64,000 bases of DNA from Eumeta japonica (GCA_005406025.1 BGZK01000209.1:310001-374000), one strand, 5' to 3'. Shown: positions 10,761 through 23,989, counted from the stretch's first letter. Notes: generated from the sequence alone by a model not told the origin. A program made the numbers and translations.

Positions 10761-12957
10761 ATCACTTTTTAATACTTATCAAATGACATCGCTATTTTCA
10801 TAAGCAATTTGTATTAAGTATAAATCTGTATTTATGTTTTTAAGATTAGTTAAATCATTTACTTTTTTTTAAACCATATATCTCCTATAACAATTGTTCT
10901 TCACTTTTATGTAAATGTTTATTTTGAACAATATATTTTTCTAAATAATTTAATTTCTAATTAGTCATTTTTAAAATTAAAAAAACGTGTACCTATGTAT
11001 ATTTTTGGAAAATGCATTAATATTTTGTTTTCATTTTGGTAACTAGATAGATGATTTGAAATGAAAATACATTTTTTTCGTAAAAGAACAATGAAAAATG
11101 TAGTAAGTACAACAAAAATAAAAACTATAATGAAAACAAAATTATAAACGGTTAAAAACAACGAAATGATAAATTACCAAAGCTAATTTGCAATATCTTT
11201 GTAGTAGGTGCGATTACGTTGTAAATGTAAAACATATTGGCGCTATTTAAGGATGAATGTCATTGATTACTAGCGCCCTGTAGTCAACAATTCAAAACCT
11301 TAACGATTTGATTATTTTGATAGTCAGTAAAAACAATTTCATTTATTTGTTCTCAAGTGATAAAGATTTAAGTACAATAATAAGTAACGTACGCCTAAAT
11401 ATCAGATTTTCGTAAAAAGGTTGTATTTCATTAAAATAAGCATAAATCTTATAATTACCAATTATAATTCTAGCATAAAGTAGATAAGTTTTTATACAAT
11501 TCAATATGATTATCCAAAGGAATAATGCAGATGCATTTGCAATCTCTTCAAAGATAAAACTAGTACGATATCATAAAGCTGAGGAAGACAAAGCTACACT
11601 GACACGTCCAGATAACGAGAAGACCCGACGTGAAAAACCTCGACTTACATGGCAGATTGCATTTAATGAGGAATTTGCATAACTCTTCGACGATCCAGAA
11701 AAGAAGTGTTCTGAAGAAATTTCCCGTTTTAACTTAAAAGAGTCGGTCTTTAACTGGACGTGGTGAAAAGACAACAGAGAAAAGAAGAAAATGGATATTA
11801 CAATTTTCTATTTATTTATAATTCATATATATTTGGAAGAATGTAATGAACTGAATATTGCTTAGGAAAATATGATGGAATATATGCAATAATAATCTGA
11901 ATCATTGCGTACTGAAATGTTTAAAGTATCGTCAGGCCTATTTTAAACAAATTTGGTTAGATTTTAGATACAAATATTTAGATATATAAGAAGTATTAAA
12001 GTTATTGCATTCCGCACTTATGTAGGATAGGCATTAGTGTTGTACCTTTGTACTGTATATAAAAAAATAAAACAAATAAATGTTTTATACATGGCAATCT
12101 ACTCTTTTAATACTTCTCCTCACTATAAAACGAAAATGTATTTTAATCAAAAAAACTGACTCGTTTTTTCATGCCTATATTTGACTAAATAAAATATTAC
12201 AAAATTAAGGATACGTTTGTCAGAAATGATCTATTTTGCTATAAAGATTATCTATAGTTCAACATATCAAAAAACACGTTAAGTGTTCACTGAGTGTCTC
12301 TATTCTAGAAAAGCTTTGTTAGGGGTTTACTACTAGACGAAGTCTAACAAAGCTCCTCTGGCTCTATAGAAAATTATACATATTAGATGATATATGGAGC
12401 GTACGCATGCTGCAAAATAATTTGCTACGATTAACTTACTATATTATAACAATACTAGGTTGAAGAAATGTGCTTGCTTTAGGAAATTTTTATTTATGGT
12501 TTATGTTTTAGTGATGTAAAGTTATATCTGTAAATAAAACAAATATTTTAACAATCGGTACATCAGAGCCATCTAACGTCAGCACCAAACAAATAGCGGA
12601 GCCGACGTGCATCATATGTAACTATTGGTGTAAACACAGTTTCACGAGCTTTGAAAAACCGGTTAAGTGCAAGTCTGATTTAGCCTAGAGGTTTCTCTGA
12701 TATCGGATATGACATAAGTACACTGCAGAGATTTTATATTGATAAAATTGTAGTGCAAAAATGACATAGTTATCGTAAGAGTCAAAATAATCCGATATAT
12801 TGTTATTAGACATTTTTTTTGTGAAAAAAATGTAATAGACTAAATTGTCTTAGACTACACTAATTTTAAAAATTATATTGTAATGAATCTGTTCTACCAC
12901 ACTGTTGATGGTTACAAATCTATTATCATCTGAAACTTTTAAGAATTGGTAACTACA
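10761..12957. other. AT-rich intergenic stretch
   Basis: Mostly AT-rich non-coding DNA. It contains a small protein-like reading frame at 11506-11766 (listed separately) and an 11-bp inverted repeat, AGCTTTGTTAG at 12312-12322 against CTAACAAAGCT at 12344-12354, which may be an element terminus. AATAAA signals occur near 12070 and 12535. No gene can be supported. Confidence 0.45.
11506..11766 (+). pseudogene. Possible coding relic or small ORF, unknown
   Basis: From an ATG at 11506 a frame of 58 codons runs to TAA at 11680-11682, and the same frame then stays open for 27 more codons to TGA at 11764. The translated segment is charged and protein-like (for example KTRREKPRLTWQIAFNEEF before the stop and LFDDPEKKCSEEISRF after it), and the base composition is less AT-rich than the flanks. 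It may be a decayed transposon or gene fragment broken by one nonsense codon, or a chance frame. No family was recognised and no clear splice sites frame it. Confidence 0.3.
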
Positions 12958-13222
12958 ACACGTCGGTGGTCCAGTGATTGACAAGCTGTTTTTGAATCGA
13001 AAACCAAGGGTTCAATTTTCGACTTCAGGGGAATTTATCACTTATACAAAGTTGGCGAAAGCACTTACTTCGTATGAGCACGTCTAAAGCTGTTATCGCT
13101 TCGGACATAAACGTTCATAGACCATTGTAGACGCAATCAACTTGTTGACTTTAAAAATTTAAAAGTATAAACCCTCTATCTGAAACCATATTGTGGAAGC
13201 GCTGAGTCGATACAACGGGGTG
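12958..13222 (+). mobile_element. tRNA-like SINE (probable)
   Basis: The head resembles a tRNA gene with polymerase III boxes: an A-box-like TGGTCCAGTGATT near 12969 and a B-box-like GGGTTCAATTTTC near 13008. The body runs through GGCGAAAGCACTTAC and TTGTAGACGCAATCAACTTG and ends near GAAGCGCTGAGTCGATACAA. This order of a tRNA-like head followed by a conserved body is typical of a SINE. Target-site duplications were not identified. Confidence 0.5.
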
Positions 13223-15679
13223 ATGCTGCGCCAATACTTAAACGAATAAACACCAAGAAATACATAATTTGTTGGTGTTTTCGAATGTTGAGCGCCATTT
13301 TATTTTAAACGATCGTGACGTAGCAAAAGTTTTGAATTTCTTAATGTCATCAATCCAACAGGTGACTGATTTTTGCGTTAAGCACAATACGAGATTTGAT
13401 AACCGGATACTATTACAACTCAAAATCCCCAAGTAATTACAAATAAGTAGGGAATTAAAGTTCAATTTCAATTTTTAATCAAAAATAAGAATTTAGAAAA
13501 TTCTAAAAGAAACGATCACATCTCTGATAAATACACATAATAATGGTATTTTTCCCAGTACTGACGCACTTGTCTTAAGCTGTCATAAAAAAAAAAAAAT
13601 ACTTTGAAAGTGTCGCGGTACGAGAGCCTTCTCACAACAGTAGTAAGTCCAATACAACGTGGAATTCCCATCGAGCAAAGCAAATCCCGTAGCACGACCG
13701 CAATAGACAGCAATAACAATAGCGAGGCTCACCGACCTCGGGGTTGCAGCTGCGCGGCGCGGGCGGTGCCTGGCGCGCCGGGACGCTCTGACCTAATAAC
13801 TTCCATTATCGTACGCCGATATCTCGGAAGAGACGATAACAGCCTACGACGACCGAACAAATTAGCAGTAGAGTATTAAGTACCCGGTTATCCAGACGAA
13901 CAGCGATTTCAATTTGTTGTGGATATAATATTTTAGCATAAACCGAGAAAGTAGTGTAGTTTGTTAATATTATTCGGTCCTTGGGCAGTATTCTAAATTA
14001 CAGACTTCAACGGGATCCTAATATCGATAAGTTGGCAAACGACAGCAACACCGCTCTGCTGCACATGCACACAAGATGCAGACAAGACGATACGAAATTT
14101 GAGTGGTATCGAAACTGCCAGATAACTTTATTGTGGATGTTTCAACAGCCTGATGACATTTGGCGTGCATATTGTTCCAGAGACGTGTTCCAAATAATTA
14201 TAAAATTTTCATGCTGCAGAAGTGGGCGGCTTGGGCGATTTACAAGCTAGGCCTCCAGTGTCTATTATAACCAAGTTTAAGTAAATTACAATTTTAAGTC
14301 AGATATTGCATAATATATACGAAAACTTAATGTACGTCAGATAATATTTAAAGGTGTTTAATAAAAATATCGATCGACGTTGACTCAATAATAAAATAAA
14401 AATAAATTCTCGCATGTCAGTCGACTACTTAAAGTCACGAATACATTTAAAAGGCTGTGTGTACACATGTTTGATACTATAAAGATATGCGAAATCTGCA
14501 AATATTTAGTAAATAAGGGCATTATAGAATTTTTGAATATTTAGAGTAGAATATTAATTATGGCCGTAATTACGATCTTACATATTTAAGTTAAGAAAAA
14601 AGTCTCGAGTTCTCTGCTCTTTTTTCTTAAGGAAAAAACTGCCGTCCGGAAAGAATGGCAGATTTCTATAATATTACAAATTTCAAGGTTTATGCGTAAT
14701 CAAAGATATTTTAAACTGGAGTTTTATAACCTGAACTTGTCTTTCGACGAGTTTAAGCTCGTTTGTTATTTACAACAAGGAAACATTACATAGGTCATGT
14801 AAAATATTATCTTCGAATGGATGTAAAGTTCCTTTTTTGGTTATAGCCAAAACTGATGGGGTATAATGACACTTTACTTAAGGTTTTGTCTCGACGTAAA
14901 TCCTACAAAACTGCTAAGTCCATTTGAGTAGGATTTTTAGTATTATATATATCCATCTTTGGAATGAATTCGTTTAGAAGAATTAATGTAAACTTCATGA
15001 ATACGTGCTCAGCAAGCACTTCACAACTGTTACAATTACTTAAACTTTTAATAGTGATAATTATATTTCATGATAATTCATTGCATGTAATAAGATTTCA
15101 CATATATTCAGATAAAATTACAAAATACATCGCGTAAATGTAATACTAAATTATATTTCATAAATGCCTTAAATGCCAGTTAATGCTATAGGCGAAAGTG
15201 TATTTGTTGCTTTGTCCTTTTTTCACGCAGTAACGGAGCAACTTTAGTGATCGACGCGCACATTTGTGTAGAGATAGGTCATCGGCTGAAGCGACAAAAA
15301 TAACTTTTTATCCCGAAAAAAAAATATCTCGATTCTTGAAAAATAGTAATTATAATGACTCTGTCATTGGCAAACTCATCTAAATAAAATTTGAATTCTG
15401 ATCTCATTTCATATTATAATTACATCTAAAACGATTTTTATCCCGTCAGAATGTAGATTTCCAGTGAGATGTTAAGTAAGTCGAATTTTCGTCACTAATG
15501 ATCCTGAATATCGGGATCCTTGTTGTCGACATACGGAACAGCGTTCAGTTTTTCGATCATCTAGAGAACAACGTAAAACAGTCTTCTAAAAAAGTTTGGC
15601 AAAAGATGCTCAATGGAGCGCGGCAGAATTAATGCTGGACCATCGCCTCTTACTTTAGAAGGTGCAGATCTGACCTCAT
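13223..15679. other. Non-coding stretch with a GC-rich island
   Basis: AT-rich DNA except for 13640-13870, which is CpG-rich and gives long open frames by composition alone. Candidate frames at 13604-13879 and 13981-14250 show no recognisable domain and are not called. A 12-bp inverted repeat, TTAAGAAAAAAG against CTTTTTTCTTAA with a 16-nt loop, lies at 14591-14630. Confidence 0.45.
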
Positions 15680-16141
15680 ATAGTACTATTGGCACCTCCG
15701 GGCTGGGATGGTACCCTAATCTCAACCTTTGCATCTTCACCGCATATAACGTCGAGCAACTCGAATCGTCGGAGTCCAGTAGTATCCGCCAACTCGACCC
15801 GTTGGCTTTGCGAAGAGACGTAGCTTCTTTGTGTATGCTCTATCGCGTATACTATGGGTGCTGAAGAACTATTCGACCTCATGTCTGCCGCTAATTTCCG
15901 TCATCATTCCGATCGCCGCAAACACCATCAGCACCGCCTTGACGGCTGGCGTTCTACTACCGTAGTCTTCATGTCCAATTTTCTGTCACGTACTACGGGG
16001 CTTTGGAATAATTTACCATCAGCGGAATTCCCAATAAACTTTGACAACTGGATCTTCAAGGAAAAAAAGCATTCCTTTTCAAAAGGCCGGCAACACACTA
16101 ATGACTTCTCTGGGGTTGCAGTTGTCTATGGGCGGCGGTGA
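15680..16141 (+). pseudogene. Non-LTR retrotransposon reverse transcriptase, C-terminal relic
   Basis: Two overlapping frames make up the C-terminal end of a reverse transcriptase ORF of a lepidopteran-type non-LTR element. The first contains QLDPLALRRDVASLCMLYR, the second HQHRLDGWRSTTV followed by RTTGLWNNLPSAEFP and a GRQ...YGRR ending; these are the hallmarks of that C-terminal region. The frame changes once, near 15860, so the copy is dead. The catalytic domain lies upstream and is missing or unrecognisable. Sequence just after the end (to about 16190) is the usual 3' tail containing a GGCGGCGGTGA motif. Confidence 0.75.
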
Positions 16142-16255
16142 CGATTTACTTTCCAATGGCCCGCATACTCGTTTATTCCTTATAAATCCATTATAGATAT
16201 AAATTTAATAGTACACCAAGCGGGTGTACTCGGGATGTACAATCAATATAACAAA

Positions 16256-16350
16256 TGATCGAGGTGGAGAGCAGGATCGGAATCGAAATTGGAAACGAGA
16301 CTGAGAACGTGGGACAGGAGTTGTGGTTGACAAAGAAATTGGGATTGACA
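16256..16350 (+). repeat. Degenerate GGATCGGAATCGA-type tandem repeat
   Basis: Units of roughly 6-18 bases built on GGATTGGGAATCGA variants. Complementary or related blocks occur at 19200-19256, 25108-25315 and 42885-42955, so this is a dispersed simple-repeat family rather than a single array. Confidence 0.5.
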
Positions 16351-17274
16351 TTATAATGGAAAGAAAAACCATTGCGGACAAAAGGTAGCTATTACATTTT
16401 ATAAAACGATTTAAACATGTTTACAATATTTCACTATTAATGCAGTATATATCACGTCTGTTACATAGAAAATACTACAAAAGTTCAAATATTGTTTGAC
16501 CTTTAGTTAAAAATAGCAATCATTAAGCACAATATATATCGTTTTTTTCTTTTAATCGTTTTAAATGCCAATTATGTGGATGAAATACAGAAGGGCTCGA
16601 CAAGTGGCTTTCATTGCCGTAAACGCCCTTAGTGTAAGCTAAATGTATGGGATTGACGTTTGACATCTCATTGTCTTACTTGAAACTATACATTTTTATA
16701 GAGATCAAAAGTTACTCATAGGAAAACGAGGGAAAAAAAATATATAAGAAAATGATACGCATCACTGAACTAAGGATTACTTGAAGTTAGACCAGTCTTT
16801 TAATACAAGAATTAAAAGTGATTAAATGATACCAAGAGACGTTGTATATTTTTGCTATAAATATATTTTGTATTAATACTGTGTCAGGATTTTATAATCT
16901 ACCCTGTCACAATGTTTTTAATTCAGATGGTGGAGCTTGGACCTGAGAGTTGTCCACGCTGATCCAGTGGTAGTCGGAGGCTTTTGACGACCATTGTCAT
17001 ATAGACGACATCTGGGAACAACTTGTCTTCCGACACATGGAGTGGTTTGACTCGACTAACAGCCGTATTCAAGAGGGCTTATTTAAATTTTATAGTTCTG
17101 TTAGTTATTATTTAGTACAAGCATAAGTAAGTATCACTCCAGAGTCAGGATAAAGATCCGTTAGCAGACCGTGAGGCAGTGAGATAAACTGTCAACTAAC
17201 GCATTTAATGGGCAGTTAGTTAAATATACTTTAAAGTTAATGTAATGAATCTTTCTGAGTGCAACGGTAAGTTG

Positions 17275-17370
17275 TTGAATTCATTGGTCAATTCGCCGGT
17301 GGTAAGGATTCGAACCCGGTACCTTGTGGTTGCAAGGCAATATGCGTAACTACTGGGCCAACAACGTCGT
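17275..17370 (-). mobile_element. tRNA-derived SINE head
   Basis: On the minus strand it reads as a tRNA-like head: an A-box-like GTTGGCCCAGTAGTTA, an anticodon-arm-like CCTTG...CAAGG, and a near-perfect B box GGGTTCGAATCC. The anticodon loop is one base short and the acceptor stem does not close, so it is a SINE or tRNA pseudogene rather than a functional tRNA. Confidence 0.6.
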
Positions 17371-20300
17371 TTCTCAAAACTTATGCAAATCACATTACAT
17401 CGAATCTCCAGATATACGAATGTGGCACCGATATTACGATCGAGCAGTTATCAATCAACAAAAGTAAAACAACAGAAAAGTCGAAAACCGAAAGTAAGCG
17501 CTTCTTTGAAAAATACTTGGTATAAACGAAAACCTGTTGGTGTTCCGTGATATCTACTCACACTGTACGGGGTTACCGCATCCACCCCCCGAACTAAACG
17601 CCACTTTAACTTAGAAATCACTTAACGGCCACTTTCGTGACTGGTTAGTTTAATATAAAGTGGCCCTCAAGCTAATGCGAAGTGAACTACGAACCGTCTA
17701 TCGCCCGGCGCTAAACGATGTGTACGAAACTAGTGAATACCCTCGCTTTCACGAAATCCGTCAGAAGTATTTAATATTTCATTTTCATATGGTTTGTAAT
17801 GAATCAAAACATTCAATACATTCTCTAAATTCGCCAGATTTCGTAGTTTAACTTATTCTCTACATATTACTCGTTCTTTTATAAAGCCTATAGATTTACC
17901 AACTCACGATCAAGCTTTGTTTTTGTTCAAACTTGTTATTTTTACCATTGTCCATATTGTTCACGATTTCTTTCCGCGACGATTGTAAAAAACGATTGCA
18001 AAAAAAACTCGATAATTATCTGCTATTTCAAACTTTAAAAAACCTATAACACTTAAAGGCGTAACGCTATAGTAATGGGGGTAGAGGGATGTCTGCCGTT
18101 TTGTCATTGTGTGTGTCGAAACGCGCCGACAAACTAATATACATACATAAATTTGAAAATTTGCATAGCATACGAGTCATTTGTCCTCATTAAATTTGTT
18201 TGTAAACGAATACTTACGTTCTGTATTTCAATATTTTGTTATTTCTTTTACAGCGTGAGGTTTCATTTAAGATATATTGCTTTAAAGAAACAAAAACTAT
18301 TTTTTATATAAATAAAATTTTCAACATATGCCCAAGAAACATTAACATTATCACTATCTTGGAATTCTGAACGCTGAAAAATCTGAAACAATTAGTGCAA
18401 ACACATGATTAATTTTTTTTATTTATTGGTGTGATTTAAATTAAATAATACAGTAATAGAGACATAGACAATACTTTTATACAAAAAACTTGATCTCGCG
18501 CGTAACTGTTGCCTAGTCACGCTCAAGCGTATAACACTAGATGGAGCGACTTGTTACAAGTAACGAGTTTGCTATAAGTAACGATTTGTAGATTACAATT
18601 TTGTTCGCATTTACCGCTCCAGAACAATCGCAAAATTTAAATCCCCAGGATTTCAACCAACAGCAAAGTATACTTCATTATTACAAAATAAAGACTACAT
18701 GTTTTTTTATAAAAATAATATAAATATTTGCCATAACTTACAATAAACACGGCCATAGACCGCGAGCCGCCCTTCACTTCGATATGCGTAGGGCACATAC
18801 TTGTCTTGCCGCCCGCCCCGTGCTCGCAAATTCATGGATTTGACATCTATGACGTTATTTATGTCAAAGGCAAGGTCACTTTAATAAAATTTCACAAGTA
18901 AAAATATTTCTGTTTCATTATCATTTTAAACGCCTTAAAGTTGTTGACGTTTGTGTAAAGGTAACCCGGTATTCTACTATTTCTAAGCAATATAAAAAAA
19001 ATTGTTAATACATGTATTGGCTTAGTACTTCTAATTTTTTTTAAACGGATTTTGATGTAGTTTATCATCTTAACATTTAATATATTTCACGAGGAATACT
19101 TAAGGTGGCTTGCTCGCGTGCACATAGAACAATATTTCATTATTTGATTGACATGCACTAATTATTTCTTAAAGTACTGTTCAAGAGCGAATTAAAATGG
19201 ACGTGAGGTCGAGATCAGAATTAGGATTGAAAAAATAGGGAATAGAATTGGAACTATTTAAAAAATAAAAAGTTCATTCTATGTACAATGAACGAACACT
19301 AGAATTATGTTTGTTATATTATAATGTTTATGAATGCGTCTAATAGAATACTTGAACTGAACGGCGCGCTGAATTCAAACAGCTGTTACAGATTAATCAA
19401 TGAGTTCTTGTGCATAAATTAAAAATCAAATATTAATCCACCTAATGTATGGTAGGTACATCGAATTTTATACACAAAATAAGAAAGTCTGACAAAACCT
19501 AAATAATTCGCTTGAAGTTGAGCCGCACATCATACGTAATGGTCGCTGGTTAAGGATCTCAAATAAATAAATGTATTTTTAGGAAAGTCTATAATATTCC
19601 CGTTAATTTTGAAGATTAAATCAACCCCTAAGTTGTTGTCAACGAATTAATAAATACAAATTTATAAATAAATTCGAATCTACTTAACGAAACGCAACGC
19701 AAATCTACTTAACTCTAATAGAGCGAGGCAGTGACGCATTCATGTAGAAATTATTCTCCAGTCCTAGTTTATTTTTTATCGTGTCTCGGAGGTTCTCTTA
19801 TTTATAAAAATCTTAGGTGAACGGCGATATTTATTGATTAAGCAAACTGCAAATAACTTTTTTTTTTTTTGCAATGAATTATTTTATTTATAATGTTTAG
19901 GCTATCTTATTTCATTACCATGAATTAAGTTGTTTTATCATCCTTAAGGTAGTTTGATTAAGAAACGTCCTTGTACCCATTTACAGTATCTTTACTATTT
20001 TAATTATTATAAATATTTTAAATCTTAAAATATTTAAAAAGTCGAGGTTTTTTCCAGTTAAATAATATACTTAGAAATATTTACACTGTGGCAAAGTTTT
20101 TAATTATATCGAATTTTCAAATCATCTATCAATACAGTTTATATTACATATATAAAATTTGTGTATGTCTATGTCGAAAGCTTGTCTATGCGTAAGTTAA
20201 ATATGGTTTGCATATTTATTATGCATATGTTGCGAAAATCGTTTCCGCGAATCATAAATTAAGCCCTTACAATAAGTAATTACGAATTGTAATTTACATA

Positions 20301-20491
20301 TTTAAGTCGGTTATCTATATTTTTAACATGCTTTTTTTTATGTAAATATCAGTTTTATGGTATGGTATGGTATGTTATTTTATTTGTATAGTAAACTGAG
20401 ACTTGAATGACAAGGTCATACTTTTCTCTTCATTAGTAAACGCGTAGAGTACACATTCTTACAAAGTTCAAAACATTCGATTCAAAAAAGT
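17371..20491. other. Non-coding stretch
   Basis: AT-rich DNA without a supportable gene. A small GC-rich patch lies at 18750-18835, a GGAATAGAATTGG-type degenerate repeat at 19200-19256, and a (GGTAT)3 run near 20356. The 63-codon frame at 17660-17851 shows no domain. Confidence 0.45.
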
Positions 20492-20640
20492 CAACTTGGC
20501 TGTAGTACGAAAATGAGTCAGCGCGACTGTTGAGATACTAAACTCTCACAGAATACAGACGTGAATCAACAGCTCACGCAGTTACATGTCGTTCAGCAAG
20601 TGATAGTTCCGGTGGCCCACTCCCCTTTCCATCCATTTTC
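20492..20640 (-). mobile_element. Short retroposon fragment (GGACACTCGCAAC family)
   Basis: Minus-strand fragment matching the 3' part of the copy at 22888-23185: both share CAACTTGGCTGTAG at one end and then a variant of CTCTCACAGAATACAGA, a purine/pyrimidine-biased middle, and a C/T-rich run with CACTCCCCCTTCCATC-like sequence. The 5' core with CATGGACACTCGCAAC is missing here. Confidence 0.6.
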
Positions 20641-21719
20641 GAAAACGAATTATGTTTGAAAATAAAAGTTTTCATATATACCGTTAATCACACGTACTGT
20701 TAACATTAGCATATCGGTGACGCGCGCTCATAAGATTTTACTCACACAAAAATCACACAACGCTCATAATTCACATATAACACATTAACATGTCGATCAT
20801 GCGAACTCATTAGATTTACCCATCCGAAAATGCCATGGTACTTTTCGCCGCAATAGCAAAATTGGTCCGCTTCTAGGTCAGCGCACGCAATGACCAAATA
20901 TTTCACTGGGAGAACATTCAACCCAAAAGTACTTTAAAAACTGTGAACTACTTTACTCTAAATCTAATCTTACAATCTCATAAAACACTTAAAAAGAAAA
21001 TAAGCATATATTTGAAATACCGTCAGTTTTATCGCTTGGAAATGTTATTATGCAAAGAAAGCTATTAGCATAAACCGAAACCGGCTGATATTCGAGCACT
21101 AATAAAAATTAATACGTCGAGCCGTAAAACACCAAAGAAGGTCCTCGTTATTAGCTATAGAGCCGATAAAACATGACGAAAGTGCATTCGTGGACTTTAG
21201 CGGCGCCTTGTGCGGCCGACGGTGCAGGCGCACACTCGGCGTTTAAATCTAAACTTATGTATTCGACATTCAATTCATACGATGTAGAATATTTGCTCAA
21301 TGATGATTTTAATATTAATATTATTACTAATATGTAGAATTATGTTAAAATATCGACATATGTTACCATATTTTGTACAGTACTAACCTAAAAATACATG
21401 GTTAGTAATGTTTAAGACAACTGTATATATTTTATATAGTTTCACCGTTTATATAAGCATATTATTAAGCTGAGAAAAATTACTAAAAACTGCGATTACA
21501 AAACATCATACGGACAATCAAATATTATGTGGGGCTTCGGAAATTGAGATGATGAAAAAAAAAAACTAATAAATGATAAAATAAAGAAAAGGCTTGTAAA
21601 CAACATTACTCTGGGATGAAAACGTACTATGCAACAACTTGAATACTTTTTACTTTATCGCATTAACCTGTAAACATACTCAAGAAGAACTGCTCAACGC
21701 TCAAATTCTCGTATACTTA

Positions 21720-21937
21720 GGTCCACTGTCCACGCGTGTTCGTCATTATACGCTCGCTTGCTGCTTAGATAAGCAGTAAGCGAGTCGCTGAGATGCTGCG
21801 TACAAAACTGCACAGCGATGCAAGCGTAGCGTAGCGTTGCCTCTCCGTCGACACAGTTTCGTAGTTTTGTACGTAAACAGCAAGCGTACGATGACGACTA
21901 CGCGTCTATGCAGCGACGCCTCCGTGGACAGTGGGCC
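21720..21937. mobile_element. PIF/Harbinger-like MITE with nested hairpins
   Basis: Terminal inverted repeats GG(T/C)CCACTGTCCACG face each other at 21720 and 21937, flanked on both sides by TTA (21717-21719 and 21938-21940), the 3-bp target-site duplication expected of PIF/Harbinger elements. The interior has no reading frame. It folds further: CTCGCTTGCTGCTTA (21753-21767) pairs with 21770-21784 with one mismatch and a 2-nt loop, and GTACAAAACT (21800-21809) pairs with AGTTTTGTAC (21863-21872). At 218 bp it fits a non-autonomous foldback element. Confidence 0.72.
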
Positions 21938-22887
21938 TTATCCGCAGCGACGATTTTTAGAAACGCTGATTTATTAGTAATAATTTTTTAAATTTTATCG
22001 TAAACAATGTCAGACAGAAATTTCTAGAACAGTCACTTTAATCAAAATTCGTAGATTTTGTGAACAAAACGCGGCCACCTTTTCGATACAAGCCAGTGAA
22101 GTCCTATTCCATATTTGTTAGGAGGTGTGATATTCTCCTATCTTATATTTTGTTAGCGTAATTCGCTATAATACAATGGTGAAAGTGGAACATTTATTAA
22201 ACATTCCAAATAGTTTGATATAGTATAAGCTTAAGAGAGGTTCACAATAGCATTGTTATTGAAACAGAGTTGTTATGTCAACAAAGATTCTTCGAATTAT
22301 AAATCAAACTCTACGTACTTGCGTGGAAATGATTTTATACTGTCTTTGACGTATATTGCGGTTTTGAGTAAGCTTTAGAGAGAAAAACTACTTAGTCTAG
22401 TATCCCAAGCAAACAGGATACTAGCAGTTAAGTATTGACAGAACATTTGATTCAAATATTTGATTTACCGATGTTAATTACTGTTTTAGACATTTAAACT
22501 AAAAAACAATCCCCAAAAAACTAAAAAAAACCGTAGTGCATATAATTCACTAATATTATTACGACTTTTTACCGACTCATACATTATTATTATGTATAAT
22601 ACACTCTGCTGAAAATGTGCTGCATTATAGTATAATAGGTATTTTAATAATTACGGTTCACACAACTGTACATACAAACACGTACAGCAGGACACGAAGC
22701 GAACATACAGTTTCAGAAAAAATATTGGCATTGTTCTCATAAATAGAGATTCAATCGAATCCAGCATTTCTGCACTAGTCCCTGCAACACCTTTCGCTTA
22801 GAAAACTGAAGGAGATACATTGACGGCTTAGTAGATTTTTAGGACAATTAGAAGAATAATCTATCGAAATGTAGTAGAGCCACGCTG

Positions 22888-23185
22888 TGATCAACTTGGC
22901 TGTAGCAACGACCGATGAGATACCACTCTCACAGAATACAGAAAGGGAGTAACAGCTTCCGCTATTCTGTTTCGTCCAGCGAATGAGAGTTCCGATGGTC
23001 CTCTCCATTATTTCACTCCCCCTTCCATCATCTCATCTCCCTCTTCATTAGTTCATTCCCCCTTCGTCCTATTCCTACCCAAGAGGCCGGAAACGCTCTA
23101 GTGACTACTTGCAAGTGTCCATAGGCGGCTGTGGCCACCTACTGCCTGATGGATTGTATGCTCATTGTGCTCCTCATAAATTCTA
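22888..23185 (-). mobile_element. Short retroposon, nearly full copy
   Basis: Reads on the minus strand from GGAGCACAATGAGCATACAATCC-like sequence through CCGCCTATGGACACTTGC, TTTCCGGCCTCTTGGGTAGG, a purine-rich GGGGGAGTGAAATAATGG block and CATTCGCTGGACGAAACAGA to CTACAGCCAAGTTG. The same order occurs on the plus strand at 41461-41800 and 62738-63060, which establishes the family within this window. No coding capacity. Confidence 0.7.
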
Positions 23186-23522
23186 TCAAAAAAAGTCAAT
23201 CAAAATAGACCTACATGTCGATGCACACGCACATACACGTGTACAAACGAGGGCGGATGTTTATCACCTTAATATCTCGGTTTAGTCGCGTTTTATACGC
23301 GGGCCCGTAAAATTAAGACAGCTTTTATTGTTAGTGCGGGACGGGGGTCCGCGGCGCTTTACATATTTAGGGGTGGATTTATGGCGGTATGTGTAAGCAT
23401 CTTTCGACGGCGTTGGCACGTCACAGGCCGCCTGGTGTAATGAGCGAGAACGCGCACAGTGACTGTTCGTAAGGGTTGATAGGCGTAGCGATCGTAACGT
23501 CACAAACTTAAAGAAAAAAAAT

Positions 23523-23989
23523 TTGGTTGCCTGTAAAGTCGGTATACGGGCGAAAGTTTTACGTGACAACGACTTTGAATGGTAAAATCATTTTAATGTG
23601 AATATTCATTCGTATAGTAGGAAGAAGGATGAAATAATAGTAACAATTTAAAACATTTATTTATACAAAGAATTATATTTAAAACATTAATTTATACAAA
23701 GAATCTCGCACTGAATTTCATATTAACAAAATTTTATTTTTACCTTTACACATACATACGTATTTATATACAAATATACATACAATAACTTGCAATACAT
23801 TTGCAAGCTATGCACTAATTCTCTAGTGCTGCGCGCGGCAGACCGATCATAGTTGAGTGGGAGAGAGACGCAAGGCATTCGGCGGGCCTCTCTCTCGTTC
23901 GGTGACTCATCGTTACGTTACCGAGCGTTACACTTTTTCATAAGTGACTCCCAGCCGCAACCTAATTTAAGACGTTGTCACGTCAAAAA
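23523..23989 (+). mobile_element. 467-bp unnamed element, copy 1
   Basis: Base-for-base the same as 36012-36478 apart from one substitution (T at 23914, A at 36403), with flanks that diverge at once on both sides. It opens with TTGGTTGCCTGTAAAGTCGG and ends GACGTTGTCACGTCAAAAA. ACGTGACAACGA near the left (23561) and ACGTTGTCACGT near the right (23972) are inverted copies of one motif. There is no reading frame, so it is a non-autonomous element or a solo terminal repeat. No clear target duplication was found. Confidence 0.82.

Noticed and set aside
17275..17370. Functional tRNA gene
   Set aside because: The B box is nearly perfect, but the anticodon loop is one base short and the acceptor stem does not form.
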